The notes below the pieces were generated by a model that did no database searches, had not been told where the DNA came from, and saw nothing but the letters and a program-made list of their open reading frames with translations. Both the position numbers and the translations under genes were made by a program. From Streptomyces antioxidans (GTDB lineage: Bacteria > Actinomycetota > Actinomycetes > Streptomycetales > Streptomycetaceae), in the NCBI RefSeq assembly GCF_000968685.2, contig NZ_LAKD02000004.1, positions 62,001 through 126,000 on the forward strand: 64,000 nucleotides of DNA, written 5' to 3'. Shown here piece by piece: positions 23,969 to 32,824 of the stretch (position 1 is the first letter of the stretch; every line of letters begins with the position of its first letter).

Positions 23969-25543
23969 TCAGTCCGCGAACTCGTCGGTCAGCCGCTTGC
24001 GGTCCACCTTCCCGACGGTGGTCAGCGGGAGCGACTCGCGGTGGTGGTAGCCGCGCGGATGCATATAGCGGGGCAGGGCGGAGACCAGCTTCGTGAATTC
24101 GTCCGCCGGGACCTCCTTGCCGGTGTACACGGCGCGCAGTTCGTTCTCGCCATCAGCGGCGGGGACGACGAGGACTATGGCCTCCTCGATCGAGAGGTGA
24201 CACCGCAGCGCCGACTCGATCTCACCGAGTTCGATCCGGTTGCCGCGGATCTTGACCTGTCCGTCGACGCGTCCGAGGTGGACCAGTTCGCCGCCCTCGA
24301 GCCGGCACCGGTCGCCGGTGCGGTAGTAGTGTTCCGGCGTGACCGGCTCCCGGCCGTCGTGGATGCGGCCGCGGTCCGAGTCGGCGTCCGAGCCCGATTG
24401 CATGAGGACGAACCGCCCGGCGTTCTCCCCGGGGTCCAGATAGCCGGGGAAGCGCTGCGGGCCACGCACACACAGCTCACCGTCGTCGGCGGGCCGCAGG
24501 TCCTCGTCCAGCAGGAGCCAGTCCATACGCGGGTGCGGGAGGCCGATGGGGATGGACCGGTTGGTGGTCTCCGGCCAGTCGGCCCGCTCCTCTGGAACCT
24601 CGTACCCGGTGATGACGATCGTGGTCTCTGTCGGGCCGTAGCAGTTGGTCATGACCGCGTTCGGCGCCGCGGCGCACCAAGCCTCGGCCTGGTCTACGCC
24701 GAGCCTCTCCCCGCCGAACAGGCCGCGCCGCAGCGTGGGCATGCTCCCGGGGGCCAGTGCCCGCAGGCGCTTGGCGAAGGAGATGACGGACGGCACCGAC
24801 ATCCAGTGGGTGAGCCGCCTGGTGTTGACGATCCGCACCGGGGTGAACACATCACCGTGCTGCGCCACGCAGAGGGTCGAGCCGGATCCCCAGGTGCTGA
24901 ACATCTCGGACACCGAGCCGTCGAAGGACATCTCGAAGTTCTGCGAAACCCGGCAGCCGGGGCCGAGTCCATAGCGCGGAATGACCTCCGTGAGGAACGC
25001 GTTCACGCTGGCGTACGTGGTGGGCACGCCCTTGGGCCTGCCGGTGGTTCCGCTGGTGAAGATGATGTACGCCGTGCCGGTCTCGGGCTGGTGGACCTGG
25101 TTCGGGATGTCGTCCGAGGGGTCGGGGGCGAGCAGGGGGCGCCACTTCTCGCCCGTCATGTCGAGCAGCCGTACTCCGGCGTCGCGCCGGTACTCCGCCG
25201 CGCCGTCACCCGCGGTGTCGTCGAACACCGTGAGATCGAGTCCGCCCTCCTTGGTGATGTCGACATTGCGCGACGCCGGGGCGGCGGGATTCAGCGGCAC
25301 CGCGGTGGCACCGAGCCGCTGCACCGCCAGATAGGCGACATAGCTGACCGCGGTGCGTGAGGTGAGCAGGCCCACTCGATCCGGCCGGCCACCCATCGCT
25401 TCGACCATGCGGGCCGACATCCACTCGGCGGCGGCCCGCAGTTCCGCGTAGGTGAGGGTGACGTCGAGCACCTCAAGGGCCGGGTCCTCCGGACTCGCCT
25501 CGGCGGAGGCCCGGAACCAGTCGTAGAGGGTGCGGGTCGTCAT
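23969..25543 (-). CDS. Stand-alone NRPS adenylation enzyme
   Basis: A 524-residue acyl/aminoacyl-adenylating enzyme. Core motifs: A3 IIFTSGTTGRPKGVP, A5 NCYGPTETT, A7 YRTGDRC, A8 GRVDGQVKIRGNRIELGEIE and A10 TVGKVDRKRL with the catalytic lysine. Reading the pocket by eye against PheA positions gives approximately D-G-S-S-L-G-C-I-V; this is not a code I can assign. An acidic Asp235 equivalent argues for a substrate with an alpha-amino or similar basic group. It presumably loads the free carrier protein at 29638-29889 with the hydrazine-derived acid or its partner amino acid (inference). Confidence 0.88.
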   Translation of the reverse strand: MTTRTLYDWFRASAEASPEDPALEVLDVTLTYAELRAAAEWMSARMVEAMGGRPDRVGLLTSRTAVSYVAYLAVQRLGATAVPLNPAAPASRNVDITKEGGLDLTVFDDTAGDGAAEYRRDAGVRLLDMTGEKWRPLLAPDPSDDIPNQVHQPETGTAYIIFTSGTTGRPKGVPTTYASVNAFLTEVIPRYGLGPGCRVSQNFEMSFDGSVSEMFSTWGSGSTLCVAQHGDVFTPVRIVNTRRLTHWMSVPSVISFAKRLRALAPGSMPTLRRGLFGGERLGVDQAEAWCAAAPNAVMTNCYGPTETTIVITGYEVPEERADWPETTNRSIPIGLPHPRMDWLLLDEDLRPADDGELCVRGPQRFPGYLDPGENAGRFVLMQSGSDADSDRGRIHDGREPVTPEHYYRTGDRCRLEGGELVHLGRVDGQVKIRGNRIELGEIESALRCHLSIEEAIVLVVPAADGENELRAVYTGKEVPADEFTKLVSALPRYMHPRGYHHRESLPLTTVGKVDRKRLTDEFAD

Positions 25544-25628
25544 GGTGCTTCCCTTCCGGAGGAGACGCTGATCGAGAGGTCCAAGGAGTGGGGTACTGCT
25601 CGCGCCCGGACGTGCCGCCGTGCGCCCG

Positions 25629-26405
25629 TCACCACATGAACTGTCCGCCGTCCACGACGAGCTTCTGTCCCGTCATATACGCGCTGTTCGGGCCGACGAG
25701 GAATTCGAGGGCGTCCGCGATCTCCTCCGGGTCGGCGATCCGCCGCTGCGGTATCTCGTCGAGCATTCGGCGCCGGGCGTCCGGATCGTTCAGGTTGAAC
25801 CGCTCGACCAGTTCGTCGGTCTCGGTGTTGCCGGGGATCAGGCAGTTGACCCGGACGCGGGGGGCCAGTTCGAGCGCGAGGCACTTGGTCAGATGCAGCA
25901 GACCCGCCTTGCTCGCACAGTAGTTGGCGCCGTTGCGGCGGGGGCGGATGCCCGTGGTGGCGCCGACGTTGACGATCGTCGCGTCGGTGTCGGAGGCCAC
26001 CATCGCCGGGGCGAGCGCGCGGGTCAGATAGAAGACACCGGAGAGGTTGGTGTCGATGACCCGCCGCCAGTCGTCGTGGCTCATCTCCAGGAACGGCCGG
26101 TCGACGTTCATCCCGGCGTTGTTGACCAGGACCACCGGCGGCCCGCACTCCGCCACAATGGCCTCCGCCGCTTCGGCCACCGAGGCTCCGTCGGACAGGT
26201 CCACCCGTACGGTGTTCAGCCTGGGGCCCAACTCCCGCACCGCACCGCGCGCACCGTCCTCGTCGGACCGGTACAGCGCTTTCACCCGGAAACCCAGCTT
26301 CACCAGACGGCGGCTGAAGGCGAGGCCGATACCGCGGGTTCCGCCGCTGACGACGGCTGCCGGAGGCCGACCCGCTGTCGTCCCGGCAACAGCCGCGGCC
26401 GTCAT
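25629..26405 (-). CDS. FabG-like short-chain dehydrogenase/reductase (SDR-D)
   Basis: A 258-residue classical SDR: VVSGGTRGIGLAFS, LVNNAGMNVDRP, NVGATTGI with a threonine/serine at the active site, and YCASK. It ends VDGGQFMW, typical of FabG-type reductases. ATG 26405 overlaps the NRPS stop (ATGA), so it is translationally coupled to the NRPS. It may reduce or oxidise a carrier-bound intermediate. It is unrelated to the SDR-A/SDR-C pair. 85 bp separate it from the adenylation gene. Confidence 0.88.
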   Translation of the reverse strand: MTAAAVAGTTAGRPPAAVVSGGTRGIGLAFSRRLVKLGFRVKALYRSDEDGARGAVRELGPRLNTVRVDLSDGASVAEAAEAIVAECGPPVVLVNNAGMNVDRPFLEMSHDDWRRVIDTNLSGVFYLTRALAPAMVASDTDATIVNVGATTGIRPRRNGANYCASKAGLLHLTKCLALELAPRVRVNCLIPGNTETDELVERFNLNDPDARRRMLDEIPQRRIADPEEIADALEFLVGPNSAYMTGQKLVVDGGQFMW

Positions 26406-29400
26406 GCCCGGGCCTCGCCTTCGGCGTCGTCGGCATCTCTGGCGTTTCGGGCGTCTTCGGCCAGGCTCGCCCGTACGAGTTCGGCGAGCGTCGCGATGGT
26501 GGGCGACCGGAAGAACTCGGGCACCGGGACCCTCGTGCCGTACTCCTCCTCGATCTCGGCGAAGGCCGTGAAGATGTTCAGGGAGTGGGCTCCGTAATCG
26601 ATCAGGGACCGGTCGCGGGCGATGCTGTCGGTCCCCAGGATCGACGACCAGATGGCGGCCAGTCCCCGCTCCAGATCGGAGGCGTATTCGACCGCGGTCG
26701 TGGCCGCGTTCGTCTTCCGCTCGGTGATGAGCCGGTCCGCCAGGGCGGTCAGGGCTTCCCGGTCGGTCTTGCCGGTGCGCGACGTCGGTATCCCGTCGGT
26801 GTCGAAGATCCAGGACGGCGACATGTACGACGGCAGTGCCGCGGAGATCCGGGCCTGGAGCTCCGTGTGATCAGGGTCGGCGCCCGGCTCCGCGGCGAGG
26901 AAGAGGACCAGTTCGCGGTCGGCCCCGAGCCCCCTCGCCACCGCCACGGACTGCCTGACTCCGGCCGCGGTGTTGGCGATCGCCTCGATTTCGCCGAGCT
27001 CCACCCGGTAACCACGGATCTTCGTCTGGCCGTCCCGTCGGCCGAGGAAGATCAGTGTCCCGTCGGCGTCCCGCACCACCTGGTCACCTGTGCGGTACAT
27101 GCGCGAGGCGCTGTCGCCGGAGAACCGGTCGGGCAGGAAGCCGGCCGCGGTCCGTTCCGCGTCGAGATAGCCGTCCGCGGGGCTGACGCCGCCGAGGTGG
27201 AGCTCGCCGGGTACGCCGACGGGTGCGAGATGGCCCGTCCCGTCGACCACGTACGCCGCGACACCCGGCAACGGGCGGCCGATCGGTGCGTGGGCGGGCC
27301 ACCGCGCGTCGTCGCCCCGCATCTCGTGCACCGTGGCGGCGTTGGTCTCGGTGGGACCGTAGAGGTTGACGAGCACACATTCCGGGTGGTCGGCGAAGAA
27401 CCGACGGATCTCGTCGTCGACGAGGAGCTGCTCACCGGAGACGCAGACGCGCCGCAGGCCGGGAAAGCGGGCCGAGGCGCGCCGTGCGGCCTGGACGAAC
27501 GGGCGGAGGGCCGCCACCGGCAGGAAGACGTGGCTGACCCGTGTCTCCTCGATGCGCCGGATCAGCGCCGGGAAGTCCCGCCGGTCGGCCGGCTCGCGGG
27601 AGACGACGGTGCCGCCCGAGACGAGTGTCGGAATGATCTCCTGGAAAGAGACGTCGAAGCCGAGGGGCGCGTACTGGAGGAAACGCGTCGCCGCGTCGTG
27701 CTCCATGGCGGAGATCTGCCACGCCGCCAGGTTCAGCAGGGGCCGGTGGCCCATCACCACCCCCTTGGGGACGCCACTCGATCCCGAGGTGAACATCAGG
27801 TACACCGCCGAGTCGGCGGAGCCGCCCACGGCACGGGGCCCGGCGCCGGGGACGGAGAGTTCGGCCAGGCCGGTGGTGCGCGTCCCGGGGAGGCCGAGGC
27901 CGCGGCCGACGATCAGGCGACAACCTGCCTGGTCCACCATATGAGCGAGGCGTTCCCACGGCAGACTCGTGTCCAGCGGCAGATAGGTGGCGCCGCGGCG
28001 CAGGATCGCGAGCATCACGATCACGGTGTCGCACAGCCCGTCCAGGGACAGGCCGACGACCTGCCCCGGTGTGACGCCCTGCCGGGCCAGTCCGTCGGCG
28101 GTTCGCCCGGCGGCGGCCAGGAGTTCGCCGTACGTCAGGTTCCGCAGAGGCTCCTCGACGGCGATCGCGTCGGGCGTACGGCGAGCGGCCTGCTCGATCC
28201 ACTCCGCGAGACCGCCTGCCGGAACCGGTGCCGGACGGCCCGCATCCGCCGGCTCGACCGCCGTGCCCGGAAGGTCGCCATCGGTGATCCAGTCGGTGAA
28301 CAGATCGGCCAGCGGACGGGTGCCGTCTGCGAGCGTGCGACGCAGTGCCGTGCGCAGCGACGCGAGCAGCGCGTCCGCGACGGCCTCCGATATCAGATGC
28401 CGGTCGTACTCGAGCTCCAGCAACCAGCGGCTCTCCACCTTCGTGGCACCGAGCCACAGGTCGAACTTCGCCGTTCCGTTGCCGGGTTCCCGCACCCCGA
28501 CGACGGCGCCGGTTGATTTCCCGTCGAAGGTGTCCTGCATCGCGAGCATGCAGGAGAACAAGGGGTTGCGGTTGCTGGTGCGGTCCTGCCCGACACCCGC
28601 CACGAGCTGGTCGAGCGTGACGGAGACCCTGCCGCGGCAGTAGTCGACGGCCTCCCGGACGGTCCCGGCGATGTGCTCGTCCACCGTGCGCGACCAGTCC
28701 ACGTCGACCGTGACCGGCAGAGTGTTGACGAAGAAGCCGCAGAGGTCGTACGAGCGGACGGTGCGCCTGGCCGACAGGGGACTGCCGATCAGGACCGTGG
28801 ACACACCGCCGTGCCGGGCGAGTACGGCCCCGTAGACGGCGCTCAGCAGGACGAAGGGCGTGACGGAGAGCCGCTTGCAGGTCTCCTGGAAGTCGCTCGC
28901 TTCTCGCTCACCGAGCAGCCACGAAAGGCGTGCACCGGAGAAGTCCGTCTCCTCGGGCCGCCCCGGCCGGGGGTTCAGCACAAGAGGCGGTACATTACGC
29001 AACCGCTCGGCCCATATCTTGACGTGCTCGGCGGTCTCCGGCGAGCCGGAGGCCCGGTTCTGCGCCTCGAGTTCCCTGAGGAAGGCCGATTCGCGTGCCT
29101 CGCGCAGCGTTTCGATGTCCTCCGTGGTGAGCTTCGAGGTCAGCGCGGATTCCAGGTCACGGATGATCGGCCCCGTCGAGACCCCGTCCCCGATGAGGTG
29201 ATGGCCGCACAGCAGAATGGCGGCCGCGGAACCGTCAGTGGCGCGTACGTATCCGAATCGATAGGCCGGCCCTGTCGCGAGGTCGAACGGGCGCTGCCCG
29301 AGCCGCCTCGCCAATGCCTCGGCAGCGGCGGCGTACTCCTCCGGCGGTACGTCCACCCGCTCGACCGGCACGTGTCCCGTCTCCGGCGGAGGGGTGAATC

Positions 29401-29644
29401 GGGAATGCATCCTCGGCAGGTGGCCGAAGACCTGGCGCAGCGCCGGCTGAACCGTGACCAGTACCGCGAGGGCATGGTCCACGGCATCGTCCGACAGCCG
29501 CGGATCGAGGTCGAACTGCATGATCTGGTTGTAGATCTCGCGGGTCGGCACCCTACTGTCGACGACGAGCAGCCCCTTCTGGGCATTGGTCAGCGGCAGA
29601 AGGGTCGGGTCCGCCGCGCCAGGGGCCGTGGTGTTCTTCAGCAT
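26402..29644 (-). CDS. Non-ribosomal peptide synthetase, C-A-T, no thioesterase
   Basis: A 1080-residue single module. Condensation domain ~15-440 with intact HHxxxDG (GHHLIGDG, His148-Asp153); adenylation ~475-970 with A3 LMFTSGSSGVPKGVV, A5 NLYGPTETN, A7 YRTGDQ, A8 GRRDGQTKIRGYRVELGEIE and A10 RTGKTDR; carrier domain ~1000-1060 with LIDYGAHSL (Ser as phosphopantetheine site). Pocket read by eye: D-V-Q-F-C-S-L-A-A. The first three positions recall proline-type codes, the rest do not; no firm substrate call. The absence of a thioesterase or reductase means release by another enzyme, perhaps the free condensation enzyme. Its ATG overlaps the carrier-protein stop by 7 bp. Confidence 0.92.
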   Translation of the reverse strand: MLKNTTAPGAADPTLLPLTNAQKGLLVVDSRVPTREIYNQIMQFDLDPRLSDDAVDHALAVLVTVQPALRQVFGHLPRMHSRFTPPPETGHVPVERVDVPPEEYAAAAEALARRLGQRPFDLATGPAYRFGYVRATDGSAAAILLCGHHLIGDGVSTGPIIRDLESALTSKLTTEDIETLREARESAFLRELEAQNRASGSPETAEHVKIWAERLRNVPPLVLNPRPGRPEETDFSGARLSWLLGEREASDFQETCKRLSVTPFVLLSAVYGAVLARHGGVSTVLIGSPLSARRTVRSYDLCGFFVNTLPVTVDVDWSRTVDEHIAGTVREAVDYCRGRVSVTLDQLVAGVGQDRTSNRNPLFSCMLAMQDTFDGKSTGAVVGVREPGNGTAKFDLWLGATKVESRWLLELEYDRHLISEAVADALLASLRTALRRTLADGTRPLADLFTDWITDGDLPGTAVEPADAGRPAPVPAGGLAEWIEQAARRTPDAIAVEEPLRNLTYGELLAAAGRTADGLARQGVTPGQVVGLSLDGLCDTVIVMLAILRRGATYLPLDTSLPWERLAHMVDQAGCRLIVGRGLGLPGTRTTGLAELSVPGAGPRAVGGSADSAVYLMFTSGSSGVPKGVVMGHRPLLNLAAWQISAMEHDAATRFLQYAPLGFDVSFQEIIPTLVSGGTVVSREPADRRDFPALIRRIEETRVSHVFLPVAALRPFVQAARRASARFPGLRRVCVSGEQLLVDDEIRRFFADHPECVLVNLYGPTETNAATVHEMRGDDARWPAHAPIGRPLPGVAAYVVDGTGHLAPVGVPGELHLGGVSPADGYLDAERTAAGFLPDRFSGDSASRMYRTGDQVVRDADGTLIFLGRRDGQTKIRGYRVELGEIEAIANTAAGVRQSVAVARGLGADRELVLFLAAEPGADPDHTELQARISAALPSYMSPSWIFDTDGIPTSRTGKTDREALTALADRLITERKTNAATTAVEYASDLERGLAAIWSSILGTDSIARDRSLIDYGAHSLNIFTAFAEIEEEYGTRVPVPEFFRSPTIATLAELVRASLAEDARNARDADDAEGEARA

Positions 29645-29889
29645 GCGGCACCGGTCTCATCCGCGTCCTTCGGGAACAGGCTGATGAGCCAGACCTTGAG
29701 GTCCCCGACCGTCCGTACGTCGACCAGGCCCACGGCATCGATCTCCGCGTCCTCGTCGGCGACCTCGACAGCAAGGCGCAGGAGCGACAGTGACTCCAGA
29801 CCGGCCTCCTGGATCAATGTGGAGTCGACGAACTCCGCCGTGGCGTATTGCGCGATCCTCGAATCAAGGTCTGTCGGTGTGATCAGCAC
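29638..29889 (-). CDS. Stand-alone acyl/peptidyl carrier protein
   Basis: An 83-residue acidic helical protein. The phosphopantetheine attachment region is AGLESLSLLRL, with Ser in LESLS at the D/E-S-L position, followed by acidic helix VADEDAEIDAVGL. It is translationally coupled to the NRPS that follows. It is the natural partner of the stand-alone adenylation and condensation enzymes. A free carrier allows a tethered amino or hydrazino acid to be modified (for example oxidised) before condensation. Confidence 0.85.
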   Translation of the reverse strand: MLITPTDLDSRIAQYATAEFVDSTLIQEAGLESLSLLRLAVEVADEDAEIDAVGLVDVRTVGDLKVWLISLFPKDADETGAAC

Positions 29890-30122
29890 GTTGTCTCCAC
29901 CTCATGCCGATGGCTCGTACGCCGAGCGTGGGTCCGCTCGTGCATCGGATAACGGCGGGCGCGGCCCGCGAAGTGGCCCCGCCGGGCGCTTACGACGCCT
30001 GCACGGCGATTCTTCCGAGCCGAGTTGTTCTCTCGATGTGCTGTCGATGCGCCGCCCCTGTGACGTGCGTCGACCGTCACGTACCGAGTCGCTTGCCGAA
30101 AGAGCCGGCCTCCTCCCGACCG

Positions 30123-31409
30123 TCAGCGGGCAGCGATCCGCGCTTCGACTTCGATGAGTGCCTTCGGTGTGAAGACCCGCAGGAAGGGAACGATGACCAC
30201 CGCCGTGGCCACGGCGAAGAGACCGAACGTCACCCGGTACCCCAGCCACTGGGCGAGCGCCCCCGACACCGCGGCACCGACCGGGATGGAGCCCCAGGAG
30301 AAGAGTCGGGCGGCGGCGCTGTAGCGGCCCATCAACTCGGCACCCACCAGTGTCTGACTGATGCTGCGGGAGTTGACCACCCACAGGGTGCCTCCCATGC
30401 CGCCGAGGAACGCGGCCGCACCGATGACCCAGACGTTGCTGGTCAACGCCGGGACAGCGACCATGGAAGCGGAGAAGAAGACGTTTCCGAACATGACCCA
30501 CCGCCGGCCGAGGAGCCGGTTGGCGAGGCCGACGCTCATCGTGCCCACGACACCGCCGACGCCCAGCGCCCCCACGAGCATGCCGTAACGGTCCGCGCTC
30601 AGGCCCAGCTCCTTCGTCGTGATCAGCGGCATGAGGGCGAACCAGGCGGCCCAGCAGGTGATGAGCCCGGTGACCGTCAGCGAGAGCATCCGCAACAGCC
30701 GCTGGTTCCACAGGAACCGCAGACCTTCGCCAATCTGCTGATTGACGGTCAACTCCGGCTGGCCGGAGCGGCGCGGGACCCGGAACCGGCCCACCAGGAA
30801 GGGAAGGACGAGGATGGCCAACGCATATCCGCCGATGGTCGCGCCGAGCGCGATCGAAGCGCTCCCGGCGACGAGGATGCCGCCCACGAACGGCCCGGCG
30901 AACTCGTTGCACAGCGTCTCCGCCGCTGTCACCCAGGTGTTGGCACGCTCGCGACCGGCCGGTGCCACGGCGTCCGGGACCAGCGCCGCGGCGGATGTCA
31001 GGGCGATCACCTCCGCGACACCGAGGATCAGCCCGCCCCCGTAGAGCATGGGAAGGCTGACCACGTCAGCCACCAGGGCAGTGAAAAGGCCGAGCACCAC
31101 GGTCATGCGCATGGCGTTGGCCAGCCACAGCAGCTTGCGGCGATCGGACCGGTCGACCAGCACGCCCACGTGCAGCGCGACCAGCAGCCACGGCAGGGTC
31201 AGGGTGAGCAGCACACCCGAGACCAGCGCGGGTGAGTCGGTCAGTGACGTGGCGATGAGAGGGAGCGCCACCTTGGTCACGCCGTCGGTCAGGTTGGTCA
31301 CGGCGGTGAACGACACCAGCACCCAGGTGTTGCGCGTGCTGGCGTCCGCCGGGGGCGACTGTGGGGACAGTCCCGGCGACGAAGTGCTGGACACCGTAGG
31401 TTCTGCCAC
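30123..31409 (-). CDS. MFS transporter (putative product exporter)
   Basis: A 428-residue membrane protein of the major facilitator superfamily, DHA3/MefA-like. About twelve hydrophobic segments are visible; the loop between helices 2 and 3 is GVLVDRSDRRKLLW, the MFS signature (DRxxRR). GTG 31409 with GGGAG five bases upstream was chosen over an earlier in-frame start. It lies 233 bp upstream of the carrier-protein gene, and divergent from proB. Likely exports the cluster product or confers self-resistance. Confidence 0.85.
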   Translation of the reverse strand: MAEPTVSSTSSPGLSPQSPPADASTRNTWVLVSFTAVTNLTDGVTKVALPLIATSLTDSPALVSGVLLTLTLPWLLVALHVGVLVDRSDRRKLLWLANAMRMTVVLGLFTALVADVVSLPMLYGGGLILGVAEVIALTSAAALVPDAVAPAGRERANTWVTAAETLCNEFAGPFVGGILVAGSASIALGATIGGYALAILVLPFLVGRFRVPRRSGQPELTVNQQIGEGLRFLWNQRLLRMLSLTVTGLITCWAAWFALMPLITTKELGLSADRYGMLVGALGVGGVVGTMSVGLANRLLGRRWVMFGNVFFSASMVAVPALTSNVWVIGAAAFLGGMGGTLWVVNSRSISQTLVGAELMGRYSAAARLFSWGSIPVGAAVSGALAQWLGYRVTFGLFAVATAVVIVPFLRVFTPKALIEVEARIAAR

Positions 31410-31739
31410 AGGAACTCCCGATTCCGATCCGCCTCGTGGCCGGGGCACACAGCACGACGTCAGATAAGTCCCGAACGAGCGACCTTCCCGATCGATCAGG
31501 CATCAGCCCGTGGGCGAGTTTAGCCAGTTGGCGATATGGCGCAACGCGCCGAATAGCCGCCCGCGCAAGGGCGGAGGTCATGGAAAGCGCTGAGTTCCGC
31601 GGGTGCGGGAGCGCCCGACAGCGGCGGCGAATCGGCAGCACATTGAGAGAACACCACCCCCGGCAACCATCTCTTCCTGGAAGCGGCCACCGCCCCTCCG
31701 ATCTCTCATATCGACTGCCTAGGTTCAGGCGAGGAGACC
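31410..31739. promoter_or_regulatory. Divergent promoter region, MFS gene / proB operon
   Basis: A 330-bp spacer between divergent start codons; both operons must start here. GAGGAG precedes the proB ATG. No recognisable gene; no clean operator repeat was seen. Confidence 0.4.
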
Positions 31740-32822
31740 ATGCGGGATGGAATCAACGACGGCACTGGCAACCGGGTCGTCATCAAGGTCGGAACTTCAT
31801 CCCTGATCACTCGGGGAAAGGTGGACCCCGTCAAGCTCGACGCCCTCTGCGCGACGGTGTCGAAGGGAATCGAGGCCGGTTTGGCGCCGGTGCTCGTCAC
31901 CTCGGGGGCCATCGCACTGGGCCGGACCATGCACAGCACTTTGACACAGGACACGGCGGAGGCCGCACAGACCGCTGCGGCGCTCGGCCAGGGAGTGCTG
32001 TACTCGGCGCTCCACGCCCGATTTGCCGCACATGGCCTGGAGACAGGACAGATCCTGCTGACGCCGCGCGCTCTCGTCGCGCCGGAACGCGGTGGAGGCG
32101 TCCGCCGCACGCTCGACCTGATGCGGTCGCTGGGCATGGTGCCCATCGTCAACGAGAACGACGCGCTGGGCGTGCGCAACAACGACGTACTGGCCGCTCT
32201 GCTCAGCGGGTTCATCGAAGCGCGGCTGCTTCTGCTGCTCACCAACGTGGCCGGCCTCTACGACGGCAACCCGCTGCTCGGCGAGGACGCCGTACGCATC
32301 GCCGCGGTGACGGGGCCGATCTCCGAGGTCGAGGCGGTGGCCGGGGGATCCACCGGGGACAGCGGAACCGGCGGCATGCTCGTGAAACTGAGCGCCTGCT
32401 GGATCGCCACGCACGCCGGGGTCCGCACCGTGGTGGCCGACGCCATGGACTCCACCGCCCTGGTCGCGGCCTTCCGGGGCGACGAGGTGGCGGGGACCGT
32501 CTTCCCGCCGCGCACCGCCCACTCCGCCGCACCCGATCTTGGCCGCCTGTGGCGTGCGTTCCGGAACCCCCCGAGCGGGTCCGTGGTCTGCGACGCCACG
32601 GGGCAGCAGGCCATCGAGTCGGGCCGAGCCCTGCTCGGCGGCAGCGTCGACGCGATCAAGGGGTCGTTCGGCAGCGGCGACGTCGTGGACATCGTCGGCT
32701 CGGACTCCCGGGTGATCGCCCGCGGCAGCGTCCGCCTCAGCTCGGCGGAGGCCGGGGCCGGCGGCCGGCCTGCCTCTGCATTGTTCAACCACTGTGACTA
32801 CGTACGGATTTTGGAGGGCTAG
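31740..32822 (+). CDS. proB: Glutamate 5-kinase
   Basis: A 360-residue amino-acid kinase with PUA domain. It phosphorylates L-glutamate to gamma-glutamyl phosphate. Seen: VVIKVGTSSLI at the start, VLVTSGAIALG, PIVNENDALGVRNNDVLAAL, LLTNVAGLYDGNP and GTGGMLVKLSA (all kinase-domain motifs), then a PUA domain (~275-355) with VVDIVGSDSRVIARG. ATG 31740 has GAGGAG seven bases upstream. proA follows after 2 bp. As a copy inside a secondary-metabolite cluster without proC, it probably supplies glutamate 5-semialdehyde to the pathway rather than proline. Confidence 0.92.
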   Translation: MRDGINDGTGNRVVIKVGTSSLITRGKVDPVKLDALCATVSKGIEAGLAPVLVTSGAIALGRTMHSTLTQDTAEAAQTAAALGQGVLYSALHARFAAHGLETGQILLTPRALVAPERGGGVRRTLDLMRSLGMVPIVNENDALGVRNNDVLAALLSGFIEARLLLLLTNVAGLYDGNPLLGEDAVRIAAVTGPISEVEAVAGGSTGDSGTGGMLVKLSACWIATHAGVRTVVADAMDSTALVAAFRGDEVAGTVFPPRTAHSAAPDLGRLWRAFRNPPSGSVVCDATGQQAIESGRALLGGSVDAIKGSFGSGDVVDIVGSDSRVIARGSVRLSSAEAGAGGRPASALFNHCDYVRILEG

Positions 32823-32824
32823 TC

